From Chionoecetes opilio (lineage: Eukaryota > Arthropoda > Malacostraca > Decapoda > Majidae), in contig JACEEZ010016236.1 of assembly GCA_016584305.1 (NCBI GenBank), positions 97,001 through 161,000 of the forward strand: a stretch of 64,000 bases of DNA. Reading direction: 5' to 3'. Under the pieces are notes generated by a model that was not told the DNA's origin, ran no database searches, and was given only the letters and a program-made list of their open reading frames with translations. Shown piece after piece: positions 1 through 49,982 of this stretch; position 1 is the stretch's first letter; each line of letters begins with the position of its first letter. The position numbers and the translations under genes were made by a program.

Positions 1-248
1 TCATAATTAACGCTTATATGTAGGTATATTACCCTTAGATTCTTAGTTTCAGAGGGGAGGATGGGGTAATTCTAGAGCTACCTGTTTTTAACCCCCCCCC
101 CCCCCTCACGGACGCTCATGCCCTCACTCACATTACTCTGACATTCCATTCCCTGTCTCTACATCTTTAATAATCTATTTCTGTATTCATTCACATTAAT
201 TCCATTCCCTGTCTTTGTATATGTAATTATCTATTTATGTATTCATCT

Positions 249-250
<2 letters not shown>

Positions 251-318
<68 letters not shown>
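251..318. repeat. (GT)n microsatellite
   Basis: About 34 uninterrupted GT dinucleotides. A reading frame through it is only dinucleotide translation (alternating Cys/Val). The 5' flank, including a run of about 14 C near 92-105, shows no gene. Confidence 0.97.
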
Positions 319-319
<1 letters not shown>

Positions 320-683
320 AGCCAATTATATATTACGCATCATCAGCAATAACTACGCCACGCCTCACATTGGGGCGGTTACCATGACAACGGCCCAAAC
401 AACACACCTGCAGCCTCGCGCCTCCACACCTGAGCCACGGTGACAACATGACTCGACCTGTCACGCGCCTCCTGTCTGTCTGTGAAGCAAACAGGAGAAA
501 ATGGTATTGTAAAGTATTTTTCAGTCATATATAAGCTGGAAGACCCTATTTTTTAAAGAGGCAAACTAGTATTGGTAATTATGGAGGAGAGTTTCACGTT
601 CGTTTTCAGAGACACCAACTACTTTTTCTTGGCCTACAATAGGTGCTTGTTCTAATGGTGCTAGTTTTATTTTGCGCAAACCC

Positions 684-800
684 AAAAAAAAAAAAAAAAA
701 AAAAAATGGCCTAACCTAACTTAACTTAACCCAACCCAACCCAACCCAACCCAACCCAACCCAACAGGTTTTAAAGAAACCTAACCTAACCTTAACCACA
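684..800. repeat. poly(A) plus AACCT/AACCC telomere-like tract
   Basis: A run of about 23 A is followed by degenerate pentamers: CCTAA-type, then TTAAC, then about eight AACCC copies, then CCTAA again. CCTAA is the complement of the arthropod telomere unit TTAGG. Its degeneracy and internal position suggest an interstitial tract or the tail of a mobile element rather than a chromosome end. A poly(T) run follows at about 807-823. Nothing gene-like is seen from 820 to 1530. Confidence 0.7.
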
Positions 801-1533
801 AAATATTTTTTTTTTTTTTTTTTCCCATTGAGCGCAAGTAGAGTAGTGGTGTACAGTATACTGAGTCAAATTTTTTTTTTTAATTCGTGAGTAGTAAGGT
901 CTGTAGCGTACGTGAAACTCTTCTCCATATTAACCCTAGTATTTTCGTATATATGTATGTATGGCAATAAAGTTACTGTTATGGTAGAGTATATATAGTG
1001 TGGTGTTATGATGTGCAGCCCAGTGAATGACATTGCCTATATAGTTATCAAGAATCCATAGCAGGGAGCAGTGAAGTGAGGGGAAAAAGAAAAGAAAAGT
1101 GAGCGAAAATACATGTAAAAAGAAGGAAGAAGTGTGTTTACCTGATAAATAAAGTTAACAATGTGACCTTAGAGCTACATAGAAAAACTAACATATTTTA
1201 GGTGGCACCTGTTATACCATAGACGTAATACGGTAGATGTGAAATTAATCTCACTATTCTAATACTTGGGAGAAAAATTTACTTAACTGCCTCTGTATAT
1301 GATTAACAAATTTCATAGGTCTGGCCTGTATGGATATTTAAATTACTATGACTGCACTTATATTATCGAGTTTTAATCAGTCTACTAAATTGAGAATGTT
1401 ATACTAACTTATCCTGTACAAATATTGCTTATTATAAAAGAGGGCACATCATTCCCGGGTGTTATCAGATTTTTGCTAATTAATGATTCTAGTTCTCCTT
1501 TCCAGAATCGAGCATTCAAAGTAACCCTTCGCC

Positions 1534-8799
<7,266 letters not shown>

Positions 8800-9047
8800 T
8801 TTTGGAACTTATTTGCCACAATTGAAAGTATTATTATTTTGCACTTACTTCAGCTTGTGGTGTGCTGCATGGACTCAAATATTTGCAAATTTAAATAATA
8901 TACAATAGTCATGTGCCTTCATAGCCAAGCCGTAATGAGATGTTGAATGAATAGATGCATGTTGCTTACAGTCTATTTTGCTAATGTATTTTGGTTCAGT
9001 TACGTTGTTCAGAAATTGTGATCGTTAATACATGTAGGCTAGATAAT

Positions 9048-9053
9048 GAATAA
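9048..9053 (+). terminator. KIZ polyadenylation signal AATAAA
   Basis: Canonical AATAAA about 250 bp after the KIZ stop codon, in AT-rich 3' UTR-like sequence. The stretch 9054-9919 shows no gene. Confidence 0.6.
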
Positions 9054-9919
9054 AAAGTTGAAGATTCATCAAGATTTCTATACCTAACTTAAGATCAATA
9101 ACATGTTTTCCTTATCAACACTTGCTGACACACTTTTCACTGGAAAGGGGATGACTACCTGACCCTTCTTAACATCACCTGACAAACTCCCCTCTCAACA
9201 GAACAATAAGTACAATGCTACTCTTGAAAAGTTACACACTGCTAAACTTTTGCTTCCATGAAATATCTATATTGAACAAACAAGGAGAATGTCGATGACC
9301 TTTCATGATTCAAAAACTCCCAACACATCATTTAGGGAACTCTCCTCCCTTCTTAGATAACTCCAAACTTCCTCTTGGGCCGTCCTTCACCTAAGAATTC
9401 CAACTGTCTTTACTGATTCTTCCAAGTTTCTGCTACCACAATGCCTCTATACAACAGTCAATCATTATATCAGTATGTATAAGGCATACTTGTGCTGAAA
9501 GCAGGAAAGCCTTCATTCAAAAAGCACTTATACAGTATACATATTAAAAGTCAGAAGCTATCTTGACCGAGTGCTGTCCTTAAACCTCTTCATGCCCTCC
9601 TATGTTTTATGGGACTGCATTGAAGGACTTCCTTTCCAGGTTTGTTTTGCAGCACGTTGGCTGCCTTCTTTCCATGTGAAAAGGGTTCAGTAAAATATTT
9701 TTTTCAGTAATGATACCAAGCTGTGGAGTCCACAAGTTAATGGTGACACATGAAACAGTTTAAAGATATCCTATGGTGGTAGTAATTGATTTAAAGATAT
9801 AATGTCAAGTGCCACTTATGACAGTAACAAGAGTGGCAATGTGTCTAACTCTGCCTTCAAACAACTCTTTAAAACAGTCTAGAATCTCTGTGAGACAATT
9901 CTGGCACTTTCCTCTAAGG

Positions 9920-10190
9920 CAGTGGTTCTTACCCTGGGGGGGGCGCCCCCTTAGGTTACTTAGGTAGGTTACTATTACCTAGGGGGGCGTGAGTCAAGAG
10001 AGAAAAAGGAAGAACTGTCAAGTATTTAACTTTAAGCTCGGCCTTAGCTTTAACATGAAGTTCTCTCGCAAGAGTGAACGAAGAAAATCGGTATTAAGAA
10101 ACACGTAGCTGGAAAACTCTACGGTGACGTTTTGCCATGCTTCACTAACTCCGTAGCCTTGTATACATTTTTTATTATTTTTATTACTAC
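9920..10190. mobile_element. hAT-like transposon terminus (fragment)
   Basis: CAGTGGTTCTTACCCTGGGG followed by a second GGGGGGCG block resembles the common animal hAT terminal inverted repeat (CAGTGGTTCTCAACCTGG). No opposite end or transposase is clear; a minus-strand frame ending near 10018 has no recognisable domain. It is therefore at most a fragment. It is followed by a TTA-rich trinucleotide tract at about 10195-10340. Confidence 0.45.
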
Positions 10191-10418
10191 GTATTACTAT
10201 TATTATTATTATTATCATTATAATTATTATCATTATAATTATTATCATTATCATTACCATAATTATTTTTTTTGTTATTATCGTTGTTATTATTGTTACT
10301 ATTATACTAATTATTATTATTACTCTTATTGTTATTTAAGCAAAACTACCTTTATTAACAGGAAAATGTTGATATGGTCTCGTTTTGTTGAGTCCTGCCC
10401 TACTTTAGCCTTCCCTCC

Positions 10419-13115
10419 ATGTTTGGAGTGTTACATGTGTTGCACCGCTGTGTGTTTGGAGTGTTACATGTGTTGCACCGCTGTATGTTTGGAGTGTTAC
10501 ATGTGTTGCACCAGCTGTATGTTTGGAGTGTTACATGTGTTGCACCACTGTATGTTTGGAGTGTTACATGTGTTGCACCACTGTATGTTTGGAGTGTTAC
10601 ATGTGTTGCACCACTGTATGTTTGGAGTGTTACATGTGTTGCACCGCTGTATGTTTGGTGTGTTACATGTGTTGCACCACTGTATGTTTGGAGTGTTACA
10701 TGTGTTGCACCACTGTATGTTTGGAGTGTTACATGTGTTGCACCAGCTGTTGTTTGGTGTGTTCATGTGTTGCACCCTGTAGTTTGGAGTGTACATGTGT
10801 TGCACCGCTGTGTGTTTGGAGTGTTACATGTGTTGCACCAGTGTGTTTGGAGTGTTACATGTGTTGCACCACTGTGTGTTTGGAGTGTTACATGTGTTGC
10901 ACCGCTGTGTGTTTGGAGTGTTACATGTGTTGCACCACTGTATGTTTGGAGTGTTACATGTGTTGCACCGCTGTGTGTTTGGAGTGTTACATGTGTTGCA
11001 CCGCTGTATGTTTGGAGTGTTACATGTGTTGCCCGCTGTGATGTTTGGAGTGTTACATGTGTTGCACCACTGTGTGTTTGGAGTGTTACATGTGTTGCAC
11101 CGCTGTATGTTTGGAGTGTTACATGTGTTGCACCGCTGTGTGTTTGGAGTGTTACATGTGTTGCACCACTGTATGTTTGGAGTGTTACATGTGTTGCACC
11201 GCTGTGTGTTTGGAGTGTTACATGTGTTGCACCACTGTGTGTTTGGAGTGTTACATGTGTTGCACCGCTGTATGTTTGGAGTGTTACATGTGTTGCACCG
11301 CTGTGTGTTTGGAGTGTTACATGTGTTGCACCGCTGTATGTTTGGAGTGTTACATGTGTTGCACCACTGTATGTTTGGAGTGTTACATGTGTTGCACCGC
11401 TGTGTGTTTGGAGTGTTACATGTGTTGCACCGCTGTATGTTTGGAGTGTTACATGTGTTGCACCGCTGTATGTTTGGAGTGTTACATGTGTTGCACCGCT
11501 GTATGTTTGGAGTGTTACATGTGTTGCACCGCTGTGTGTTTGGAGTGTTACATGTGTTGCACCGCTGTATGTTTGGAGTGTTACATGTGTTGCACCGCTG
11601 TATGTTTGGAGTGTTACATGTGTTGCACCACTGTATTTTGGAGTGTTACATGTGTTGCACCACTGTATGTTTGGAGTGTTACATGTGTTGCACCGCTGTA
11701 TGTTTGGAGTGTTACATGTGTTGCACCACTGTATGTTTGGAGTGTTACATGTGTTGCACCGCTGTATGTTTGGAGTGTTACATGTGTTGCACCGCTGTAT
11801 GTTTGGAGTGTTACATGTGTTGCACCGCTGTGTGTTTGGAGTGTTACATGTGTTGCACCGCTGTAGTGTTTGGAGTGTTACATGTGTTGCACCACTGTAT
11901 GTTTGGAGTGTTACATGTGTTGCACCGCTGTGTGTTTGGAGTGTTACATGTGTTGCACCACTGTATGTTTGGAGTGTTACATGTGTTGCACCACTGCATG
12001 TTTGGAGTGTTACATGTGTTGCACCGCTGTATGTTTGGAGTGTTACATGTGTTGCACCACTGCATGTTTGGAGTGTTACATGTGTTGCACCGCTGTATGT
12101 TTGGGTGTTACATGTGTTGCACCGCTGTATGTTTGGAGTGTTACATGTGTTGCACCGCTGTGTGTTTGGAGTGTTACATGTGTTGCACCGCTGTTGTTTG
12201 GAGTGTTACATGTGTTGCACCGCTGTTGTTTGGAGTGTTACATGTGTTGCACCGCTGTTGTTTGGAGTGTTACATGTGTTGCACCGCTGTGTGTTTGGAG
12301 TGTTACATGTGTTGCACCGCTGTGTGTTTGGAGTGTTACATGTGTTGCACCACTGTATGTTTGGAGTGTTACATGTGTTGCACGCTGTTGTTTGGAGTGT
12401 TACATGTGTTGCACCGCTGTTGTTTGGAGTGTTACATGTGTTGCACCGCTGTGTTTGGAGTGTTACATGTGTTGCACCGCTGTGTGTTTGGAGTGTTACA
12501 TGTGTTGCACCGCTGTGTGTTTGGAGTGTTACATGTGTTGCACCGCTGTGTGTTTGGAGTGTTACATGTGTTGCACCGCTGTGTGTTTGGAGTGTTACAT
12601 GTGTTGCACCGCTGTGTGTTTGGAGTGTTACATGTGTTGCACCACTGCATGTTTGGAGTGTTACATGTGTTGCACCGCTGTGTGTTTGGAGTGTACATGT
12701 GTTGCACCCTGTTGTTTGGAGTGTTACATGTGTTGCACCACTGTATGTTTGGAGTGTTACATGTGTTGCACCGCTGTTGTTTGGAGTGTTACATGTGTTG
12801 CACCACTGATGTTTGGAGTGTTACATGTGTTGCACCGCTTGTGTTTGGAGTGTTACATGTGTTTGCACCACTGTATGTTTGGAGTGTTACATGTGTTGCA
12901 CCACTGTATGTTTGGAGTGTTACATGTGTTGCACCACTGTATGTTTGGAGTGTTACATGTGTTGCACCGCTGTGTTTGGAGTGTTACATGTGTTGCACCG
13001 CTGTATGTTTGGAGTGTTACATGTGTTGCACCGCTGTATGTTTGGAGTGTTACATGTGTTGCACCGCTGTATGTTTGGAGTGTTACATGTGTTGCACCGC
13101 TGTATGTTTGGAGTG
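10419..13115. repeat. 33-bp minisatellite, about 80 copies
   Basis: The unit is GTTTGGAGTGTTACATGTGT followed by TGCACCRCTGTRT, repeated head to tail for about 2.7 kb. Units differ mainly at two positions (CACCGC or CACCAC, TGTATG or TGTGTG), plus occasional 1-3-bp deletions. Because 33 is divisible by three and the unit lacks stops in several frames, very long open frames (up to nearly 800 codons) appear on + and shorter ones on -. These are artefacts: there is no initiation context, no splice logic and only an 11-residue periodic peptide. Confidence 0.97.
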
Positions 13116-13255
13116 CAATAGAATAGATAACACTTGACATCGAGTATGCAGAAAATATCAAATTTATATTTATGCATGTGTGTCGAAAATTATGGTTGTG
13201 TAAATGCTGATTTTAGCTGCAGCTGCAGCATTTATATCAATGAAAGTCCTAAACG

Positions 13256-13575
13256 GGGAGGCGGTAGCGGAGTGGTTAGCGTCTCCGACTGGCGTTCTCG
13301 GTGACCCGAGTTCGATCCCCGAAGAAAACCAAAACCTTTCTGCACCGTCCAGTGGCCTAAGAACACCCACATGCCCTGTCCATCAACTCTACCTTCGATT
13401 ACGAGTGCATCGGAGGACACAGGGGGGCGGGCATGAGCCTTAATCACAGGCGTCACTATAAGAACCTGCCTGCGCCACCACGGGCGAGGACCAACCATCA
13501 CAGCCCTCAAGTGAACCTCCAGAGCCTACCATCCGAGCCCTGGGTCACCACTGCCTACAGCGCTATAGGCACAAA

Positions 13576-13612
<37 letters not shown>
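13256..13612 (+). mobile_element. tRNA-derived SINE with poly(A) tail
   Basis: The head (GGGGAGGCGGTAGCGGAGTG, then GTTAGCGTCTCC) carries an A-box-like TAGCGGAGTGG and a B-box-like GAGTTCGATCCCC about 45 bp later, as in tRNA-headed SINEs. A unique body of about 230 bp follows and ends in about 33 A at 13579-13611. It is not a functional tRNA, because the acceptor stem does not close. Confidence 0.7.
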
Positions 13613-13615
<3 letters not shown>

Positions 13616-13910
13616 CAATAATTTTATCTATCAAAACTGTTGTTTCACACCTTGCGCCTTTTGACCACCTTTCCAGACCCTCCGCCAGTTCACTAACCTA
13701 ACCTGGGCATTGATTACGTAACCTAACCTTGTTGGGGGGGTTTCGCCACCCCTAGAACCCTTTTGTGATATTTTATTTCCGACGGCTGTTGTAGGGGTTA
13801 AAAATACTGCACATAGTCGGATCTACAAGTTGAGGACGGTTATTACTACGTGCCTTGTAATATATTAAACTGCAGTAGAACCGTATCCTTATATTCTGAA
13901 ATAACCGGTC

Positions 13911-14347
13911 AATTTACAGTTTCACCCAACCAACGATTTTCTGATGCGCCTTATGTTTTTCTGGTGTGTTTTTATGTGTTTTGAATGAATTTGCTAACGT
14001 TTCGGTCGCAATTTTTTTTTTTTTTTTTTCAAAAATGACTAAAAAAACAAAATAATGAACCTAAACCTAACCTAACCTTTACCTATACCTAACCTAACCC
14101 ATACCTAATCTATACCTAACCTAACCTTTACCTAACTAAAAAAAAAACTTTAAAAAAACGAACTTATCTAACCCAAAAAAAAAAAAAAAAAAAAAAAAAT
14201 AAATAATCTAAATATAAAAAAAATAAATAAAAAAAAAAAAAAAAATTGCGACAGAAACGGTTAGCAGATTCATTCAAAACACACAAAAACACACCAGAAA
14301 AACATAAGGCGCATCAGAAAATCGTTGGTTGGGTGAAACTGTAAATT
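13911..14347. mobile_element. 437-bp foldback element with about 110-bp inverted arms
   Basis: The left arm (13911-14020; AATTTACAGTTTCACCCAAC, then AACGATTTTCTGATGCGCC) is reverse-complemented nearly perfectly at 14240-14347 (ending GGTTGGGTGAAACTGTAAATT). The centre holds poly(T), AACCT-type repeats and A-rich DNA. No coding sequence is present. It looks like a MITE/foldback transposon. Confidence 0.8.
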
Positions 14348-14349
14348 AT

Positions 14350-16480
14350 CCGAAATAACTTATTATCGTTAGCTTTACAATATTGCATTATCTTAAAATA
14401 TAATTTCTGTTCTTTGCACATGTAACAACAGACTGTTCCTTAGCCTGGAATTATGTCTTTAAAGGAGTTTAATCGAAAACGACATAACGACCTGTCACAC
14501 TAGTAGTGATTTTACCCAGCGAGTAAACTAACTACAGTCTCCAATCTCAGTGCAATCTGAATATACGTAAAACACAAACACTAGCATATAATCATAATGG
14601 TTAATACAATGACGAATACATGATATGAGGCCCGCCGAAATACCCCGACAAAGGCATGTAATAACTACCATTACTGATGATAATATATAGATCCACCCCT
14701 TGGCTACCCTTCATGATGCGGGACACTTGCAATGTTTACCTTCGTCCATCCTCATCGAGGGTCCGCACCTTGACCTCTCAGTATTTCCTGTTTACTTGTG
14801 GCGGCACTGCAACTTAAAACTTGCACTTGATAAAGCTAAACAACTCAGGAAGTGGCGCAGGTCTCACCACACGCTGCCCTCTCCGTGGCTCTTCCCAGAA
14901 TGCTCTCCAAACAGTGTTCACTACCCAAGCGAGGTTCGAGATACCGAGACCCCAAAACTGAACTCAATAGTTGTCACTAGCAGGGAACGCTGTGGATCAT
15001 TTATCGACCTCCTTATAAACGGTGAATGATGAATTACAATCTAAATTATGATATAATGTACATGTAAGCTACGTGAGCCAATTTAGATGATTATGATAGG
15101 GTTAAGTACCGCACAAAACCAGTTCAAATCCTTGAATGAAGCACTTATGAAGTTCGCTTGTTGAAAAGTGGTAGTCTAGAGAGGAGGTACCTTAGTTTGA
15201 GGGTCCTGTTTGAGAGAGTTTTGTAGGCATGATATTTCTAATGTTTGTACAACCTCGGTCAGAGCGATGCCTTGAAGTATCCTCTCCACCTTGAAAGCAA
15301 TCGACGTAGATAGGTATAGGCTATAGATAAATACTGCTCACCAAAGTTAAATAAGACTGATATTAGTATACTGATAATAAAATTTACAGCCACATGCCAC
15401 CTAAAGAAAAAAAAAATCGGATGCGGCTAAAGGGAGACTTTCTGTGAGTGAAATGTATCAACATTATAAAACCATTGTATCTCCACAGCCGGTGTTTCCA
15501 TGACTCAGTATTCATTCTACTAGATCCAGACACTAAGCAGTATTGCCTTTTCAATAAAACAAAATTGATAATGGTCCTCAATAAAGCTCTTATGATGGCT
15601 ACAAAATCTCAAGAGTCAGGCAGGGACGCGTGACGTACAGGGAAAGTTTGGGCTGCCCCGCCAAGTATTCGCACTCGAGGCCAGCTGGCAGGTGGCTGGT
15701 GGCTGGCTCCCAATCGTCTCGTCGGCGCCTGGGTGTTGCGTCACGGTCTTGACTCATCAGATGGATGTAATCATATAGTTTTCGTGATTGTAACCCATAG
15801 ATAGCTATAATTCATCAGCAGGTGCACGAAAACCATGTATCCATGTAAATATAAACATCCTAGCCATTATTTTTCACTTTAATTCATAAATCCGTCGTTA
15901 TGCCCAAATAATACCTAGTTTATTGTCAATCTATCTATTTTGTCAGGAAGATGCCGAGGAGGGAAAGTGGAATGAGGACAGATGTGTTTCTGCGGTCAGC
16001 GTGGCCGGTGTGCATCACTTCAAGATAGCCCAGATACCCGAAGATGCTCTCGGCAGATAACACAAAGACTCCTTATCGGCCCATGAAGGACTGGGTTCAC
16101 GTGCTGTATTTGTTTCATGAAGTTTGCGTAGCTCACGTCACTCATCGCGGCAGCCTTACGCCGGCGTGACCAGCACAGCGGCACAGGGGACATCGTTCAC
16201 GTTTGAAGTGGTGACACGTGCCTTACCACCCTGAGGAGTCCTGCGCACCTGTGAGCATTGCAGTGGCCATCAATAATACGATGGAGAGCAATTAACCAGC
16301 CATATGAGGCAGCCAAGGCCGAGCCTGCCCGGCGCCTAGCCACTCCGCACCACTTGATCTTATCATCAATATCTGTCCCGGCAAGATCCATTCAGAGTAA
16401 CGCGGTGGCGAGCGACAGACAACAACCTCCAGTGGACGGCGCGTCGGGACGAGGTTAATTAACATGGAACATTTTGGATG
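14350..16480. other. Intergenic stretch without recognisable gene
   Basis: Single-copy-looking DNA between the foldback element and the putative 5' region of the lipid transfer protein gene. Short frames occur on both strands (the longest about 109 codons at 14700-15029), but none has coding character, splice partners or a recognisable domain. Confidence 0.5.
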
Positions 16481-16499
16481 CAGCGTGATTATACAGATA

Positions 16500-16641
16500 T
16501 AATAGCAGAAAGACGCTCGTGTTCTACATTGAAACGATTCATACTGAAAACAAACAGAGAAAGCAGTGCCGTGTGACGACTGAGGAGCACCTGTCTGACC
16601 TCAAGACGGAAAGTTCTGCACCGGGCCGAGAAGCCCCGCGG
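16500..16641 (+). other. Possible non-coding first exon of the lipid transfer protein gene
   Basis: GC-richer sequence ending in CCCGCGG|GTGAGTG, a strong donor 850 bp upstream of the start codon at 17490. A 5' UTR exon here, spliced to an acceptor near 17430-17470, would fit. No transcript evidence is available and the left end is arbitrary. Confidence 0.3.
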
Positions 16642-17229
16642 GTGAGTGTTGCGCGTTGGCTCTTGGCGGGGAGGAATACGATCTGTTATGACATGGTTCG
16701 CTGATGACACACAACGGTGGACCGACGCCAGAAAATGAAGTGTTTCAGCATATTTTGTAAAATACGATAAAATAGTACTGTGATGAAAACAAAATATGAT
16801 AAAATACGTGATTACAGACGTAAATGAGGCTAAAATGGGAAACTCATATTAAATCAGCTTACCACATGGTAACACCACAGTTTAATTGACCATTAAATAG
16901 CAATCAGTGAGACGTGAGTCCTGAGTATGAAATTTCCAGAAAAAAATACAGCTATATACGACGCTCCTCGCGCTGCGTTGCATCAGGATGATGGCCGATA
17001 TAATTTTTAGTAAAGAGGCCATGGGATCAGAGTGCTGCCTGAGATGATAAACACGAGGAAACGACCTGATTCTAAATTTAGTGATAATGGACAGCCTTCA
17101 AGTGCATGGACGCAATGCCACTGTGATTGCGCCTTTGATCACTGATGACGACGTTGGTGTGAGAGGAACATGATCTTTTCTTCTAAAAATCTTTAGAAGA
17201 CACCCATGTCCATAAAGTGATGGCGGCCA

Positions 17230-17231
<2 letters not shown>

Positions 17232-17289
<58 letters not shown>
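17232..17289. repeat. (TA)n microsatellite
   Basis: About 29 TA dinucleotides, followed by a short T run, upstream of the start codon of the large gene. Confidence 0.97.
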
Positions 17290-17292
<3 letters not shown>

Positions 17293-17489
17293 TATACTGC
17301 ATTTTTTTTTTTTTTTATATTTGTGTCTGTAATTTGTAAGATTCCATATTCATTGAATGTAATGTATGAATATTTTGAAATGGGGCAACATGAAACTGTT
17401 GTCTCTATCATTGCGTCTTTCGTGCATGTAGTGGTGGTGAGCGCGACTCGGTGGCGTGCGGGGACAGCAGGACCTCCCAAGTGCGAGCC

Positions 17490-47463
<29,974 letters not shown>

Positions 47464-47861
47464 GACTCCTGCATCACTTCACACCCGTCATAGGAGTATA
47501 CAATGTTTCATTTTTATTCCAGTTATGTTAAGCATATTTGTGCGTGTTTTCCACCACTGAAGTTCTGCAATACACCTTAGCTTAGCAATAGTTGTAGTAA
47601 TCAATACTGTACCAACTGTCCCGTCGCTTTCTTCACCCTGGGGAGATTTACGTACTTTTTCTTAGCAATAATTAGGTTAATCTGGTGAGCAGCGGTAGGG
47701 TGCTCACCAGACATGCAGGTAGACACGTGCTTAGATTCGGGCAGCAAGGATGCAGCTCTAAAAAATGTCCCACATATGCAGGGCACATGTGCACATGTGC
47801 AAAACGTCAAAAAGCAGAACCTTCATGCTAGGTTTAGCGTGTATTTAGTGTAGTTGTGGGC

Positions 47862-47867
47862 AATAAA
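47862..47867 (+). terminator. Polyadenylation signal of the lipid transfer protein gene
   Basis: AATAAA (in GGGCAATAAATGATTT) 400 bp after the stop codon; no earlier canonical signal was seen in the 3' flank. A second AATAAA lies at 47942, inside the proposed antisense gene. Confidence 0.55.
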
Positions 47868-47930
47868 TGATTTGCTCCCTCGCAGCCAGTCTTCCATCCC
47901 ATCCTGCTCTCCTCGACACACGCCACCAGG

Positions 47931-48249
47931 TCACCGCCGTGAATAAAAATCCGAGCAGAGATGCGTCTTCCCCTGTTTGACAGCCTTGATCTGCAGGCGT
48001 CGAGAGGCAGGACAGCAAAACAGGAAGGACTTCATCCACTCCGCCAGACACCCCTGTGGACGAGAGAAAGTTTGTTTTCACAAGAACAGTTCCCGGCAGT
48101 AGTGAATACGTATGTACAGTACTTACCGCGTCAGGGCGGCGGGTGCGGTCGGGGCCACACCTCGCACACGCCAGCCACACCCAGGCGGCCTCACGCGGCG
48201 CCAGGCCTTGGTGCGCCTGTTCCCTCAAGGAAGGGGACAACGGCAACAT
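47931..48249 (-). CDS. Possible two-exon small gene, 81 residues, unknown
   Basis: On the minus strand, ATG (48249-48247) opens 41 codons ([20 protein letters not shown], then [20 protein letters not shown] and A) to a strong GCG|GTAAGTAC donor. A 73-bp intron ends in TTTCTCTCGTCCACAG. Forty further codons ([20 protein letters not shown] and on to CSDFYSRR) end at TGA 47933-47931. The phase is kept. [15 protein letters not shown] has a helix-plus-CC look, as in palmitoylated receptor tails, but that is not enough to assign a function. An in-frame TGA lies just upstream of the ATG. The region could instead be a non-coding spliced transcript. Confidence 0.35.
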
Positions 48250-48333
48250 GTATCAAAGTGGCCTTTTTTTTCTTGTATGTCCCCAAATGGAGACAGACCA
48301 AGGTTGCAAAATATAGGCTATAATCAAATGTTG

Positions 48334-48526
<193 letters not shown>

Positions 48527-48939
48527 ATTAACTCCTTTCTCTTCTCTTTCTTTTTTTTCAAAATTCCCTAGTGAACCCCCTTGATGGCGTGTCCTTTATT
48601 ACTTGCTCTATTTCCTGAACACGTGGGCGTCTTAATATGTTTTACCATAATAGCAAAATCAGACGGGGTATAGATTGAGTCGCGTACTTATTATTTCACC
48701 ACTTCCTTCCTACATGAACCTATTTCCGGTGCGTCGCCTCGCAACGACATAACTTCAAGGAGGATGAAGCCAGGCAACGTGGCGCACGACACCTTGCGCC
48801 AACCAGTGCTTGACTTGAGGCTCCGGTACACGCTGATAATTATAATGGGTCACGCAACAATTACGTCACTTATCACCATCCCCGCGTGAACGAAACATCT
48901 CAATTAACATCTGAATATTATGTGATATACATTTACGAG

Positions 48940-49245
48940 TATACACACACACACACACACACACACATACACAGTGTACATAGATACACACACACACACA
49001 CTACATCCACACCACATACAGGAGTGAAGGATTACCGCCCCAAGCCCATGCTGGGGTTTCGAGGGCACCACTCCTCGGCCTACATCCCGCATCTACTTTC
49101 CGCCAGGAGAGGAGGAACTACAGCGTGAAACGAGGCAAACCTAAATGTTTCCGCCTGGCTAGGGATTCGAAACCGCGTCCTCTCAGACCTAACGGACCTC
49201 TTGGTTGGGAGCAGGGCGCACTAACCACCATACTGTATATACTTG
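48940..49245 (-). mobile_element. tRNA-headed SINE, minus strand
   Basis: Read on the minus strand: TATGGTGGTTAGTGCGCCCT, an anticodon-like arm, GGTTTCGAATCCCTAGCCAGG (here split after 20), then a body and a GT-rich tail at 48940-49010. The A-box-like TGGTTAGTGCGCC and B-box GGTTTCGAATCCC are spaced as in tRNA. Flanking AC repeats match those of the other SINEs. Confidence 0.65.
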
Positions 49246-49349
49246 GACAAGACCACAAATATGACCATGCTCAGGATCGTGATTAAAACAACCGAGTCCC
49301 AAATGAATAAATTTATTGGGTTTCCTACAGTAAGTTCCAAGACAATTTT

Positions 49350-49982
49350 GTGACAAAAGGAAAAGTAGTGCGAAAAGAATGTTTTCCTTTCTTATGGGCG
49401 AGATGTACGCCGTTGGTTTATTTACTTTCCCTTGTCAAACCACTTCTCCAATACATCATTGTGCCTCGCGACCACCCTGCTTCTTCCAAACTGCAACCCA
49501 TAAACAGGCCTCTGCACCGGGCTTTGCTGCTAGACGGCTGTGCAAACTGGTTCTCTAGGCCATATTGTATCACCCATCAGGCTGTACACTATGTAAAAGG
49601 GATCTTTGGTGCTAAAAGCTCTTCCATATTTTCTCTCTCAGCTCTGCAGTGTCTGAGTGCTGGCCTCCCGCCCACGGAGACCTGTCCAATGCTCTCCTAC
49701 CATGCTAGTAAATGCAAATGCATTGTCCACTTCATGGATAAATTTTACATCGAGTATCCTGTTTTTTGGCCTAAAGAAAAGCGAGTGAGTGAATGTAATT
49801 CATGTTCCAGGAATCACAGTCCACGTAGCACAGTGAGACTTAAGAAGCCATGCCATGCCATTAAAGAAGCACATCCCATCAACCGTGTTCAACTTGGCCA
49901 ACGCTTACATGCACCATATAAATCACCTTTTGTTCACGGTTGCCGAGCACGTCATATTATGTTTCACAAGTATTTTGGATAA
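49350..49982 (+). other. 210-codon ORF of unknown significance
   Basis: A non-repetitive open frame starting TKGKVVRKECFPFLWARC and ending HIMFHKYFG. It has many Cys and His residues but no domain that I recognise, no convincing start context and no clear splice partners. It could be part of a degraded mobile element or chance. The flanks 49250-49350 and 50050-50900 show nothing better. Confidence 0.25.

Noticed and set aside
710..800. Chromosome end (telomere)
   Set aside because: The repeats are short, degenerate and internal, and similar patches occur at two other places in the window.
10419..13137. Open frames of up to about 796 codons
   Set aside because: They are the 33-bp minisatellite read in frames without stops; the unit is a multiple of three, so any frame stays open. 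There is no promoter, start context or domain.
14700..15029. 109-codon ORF as a gene
   Set aside because: No coding signature, no homologous motif and no splice partners; consistent with a chance frame.
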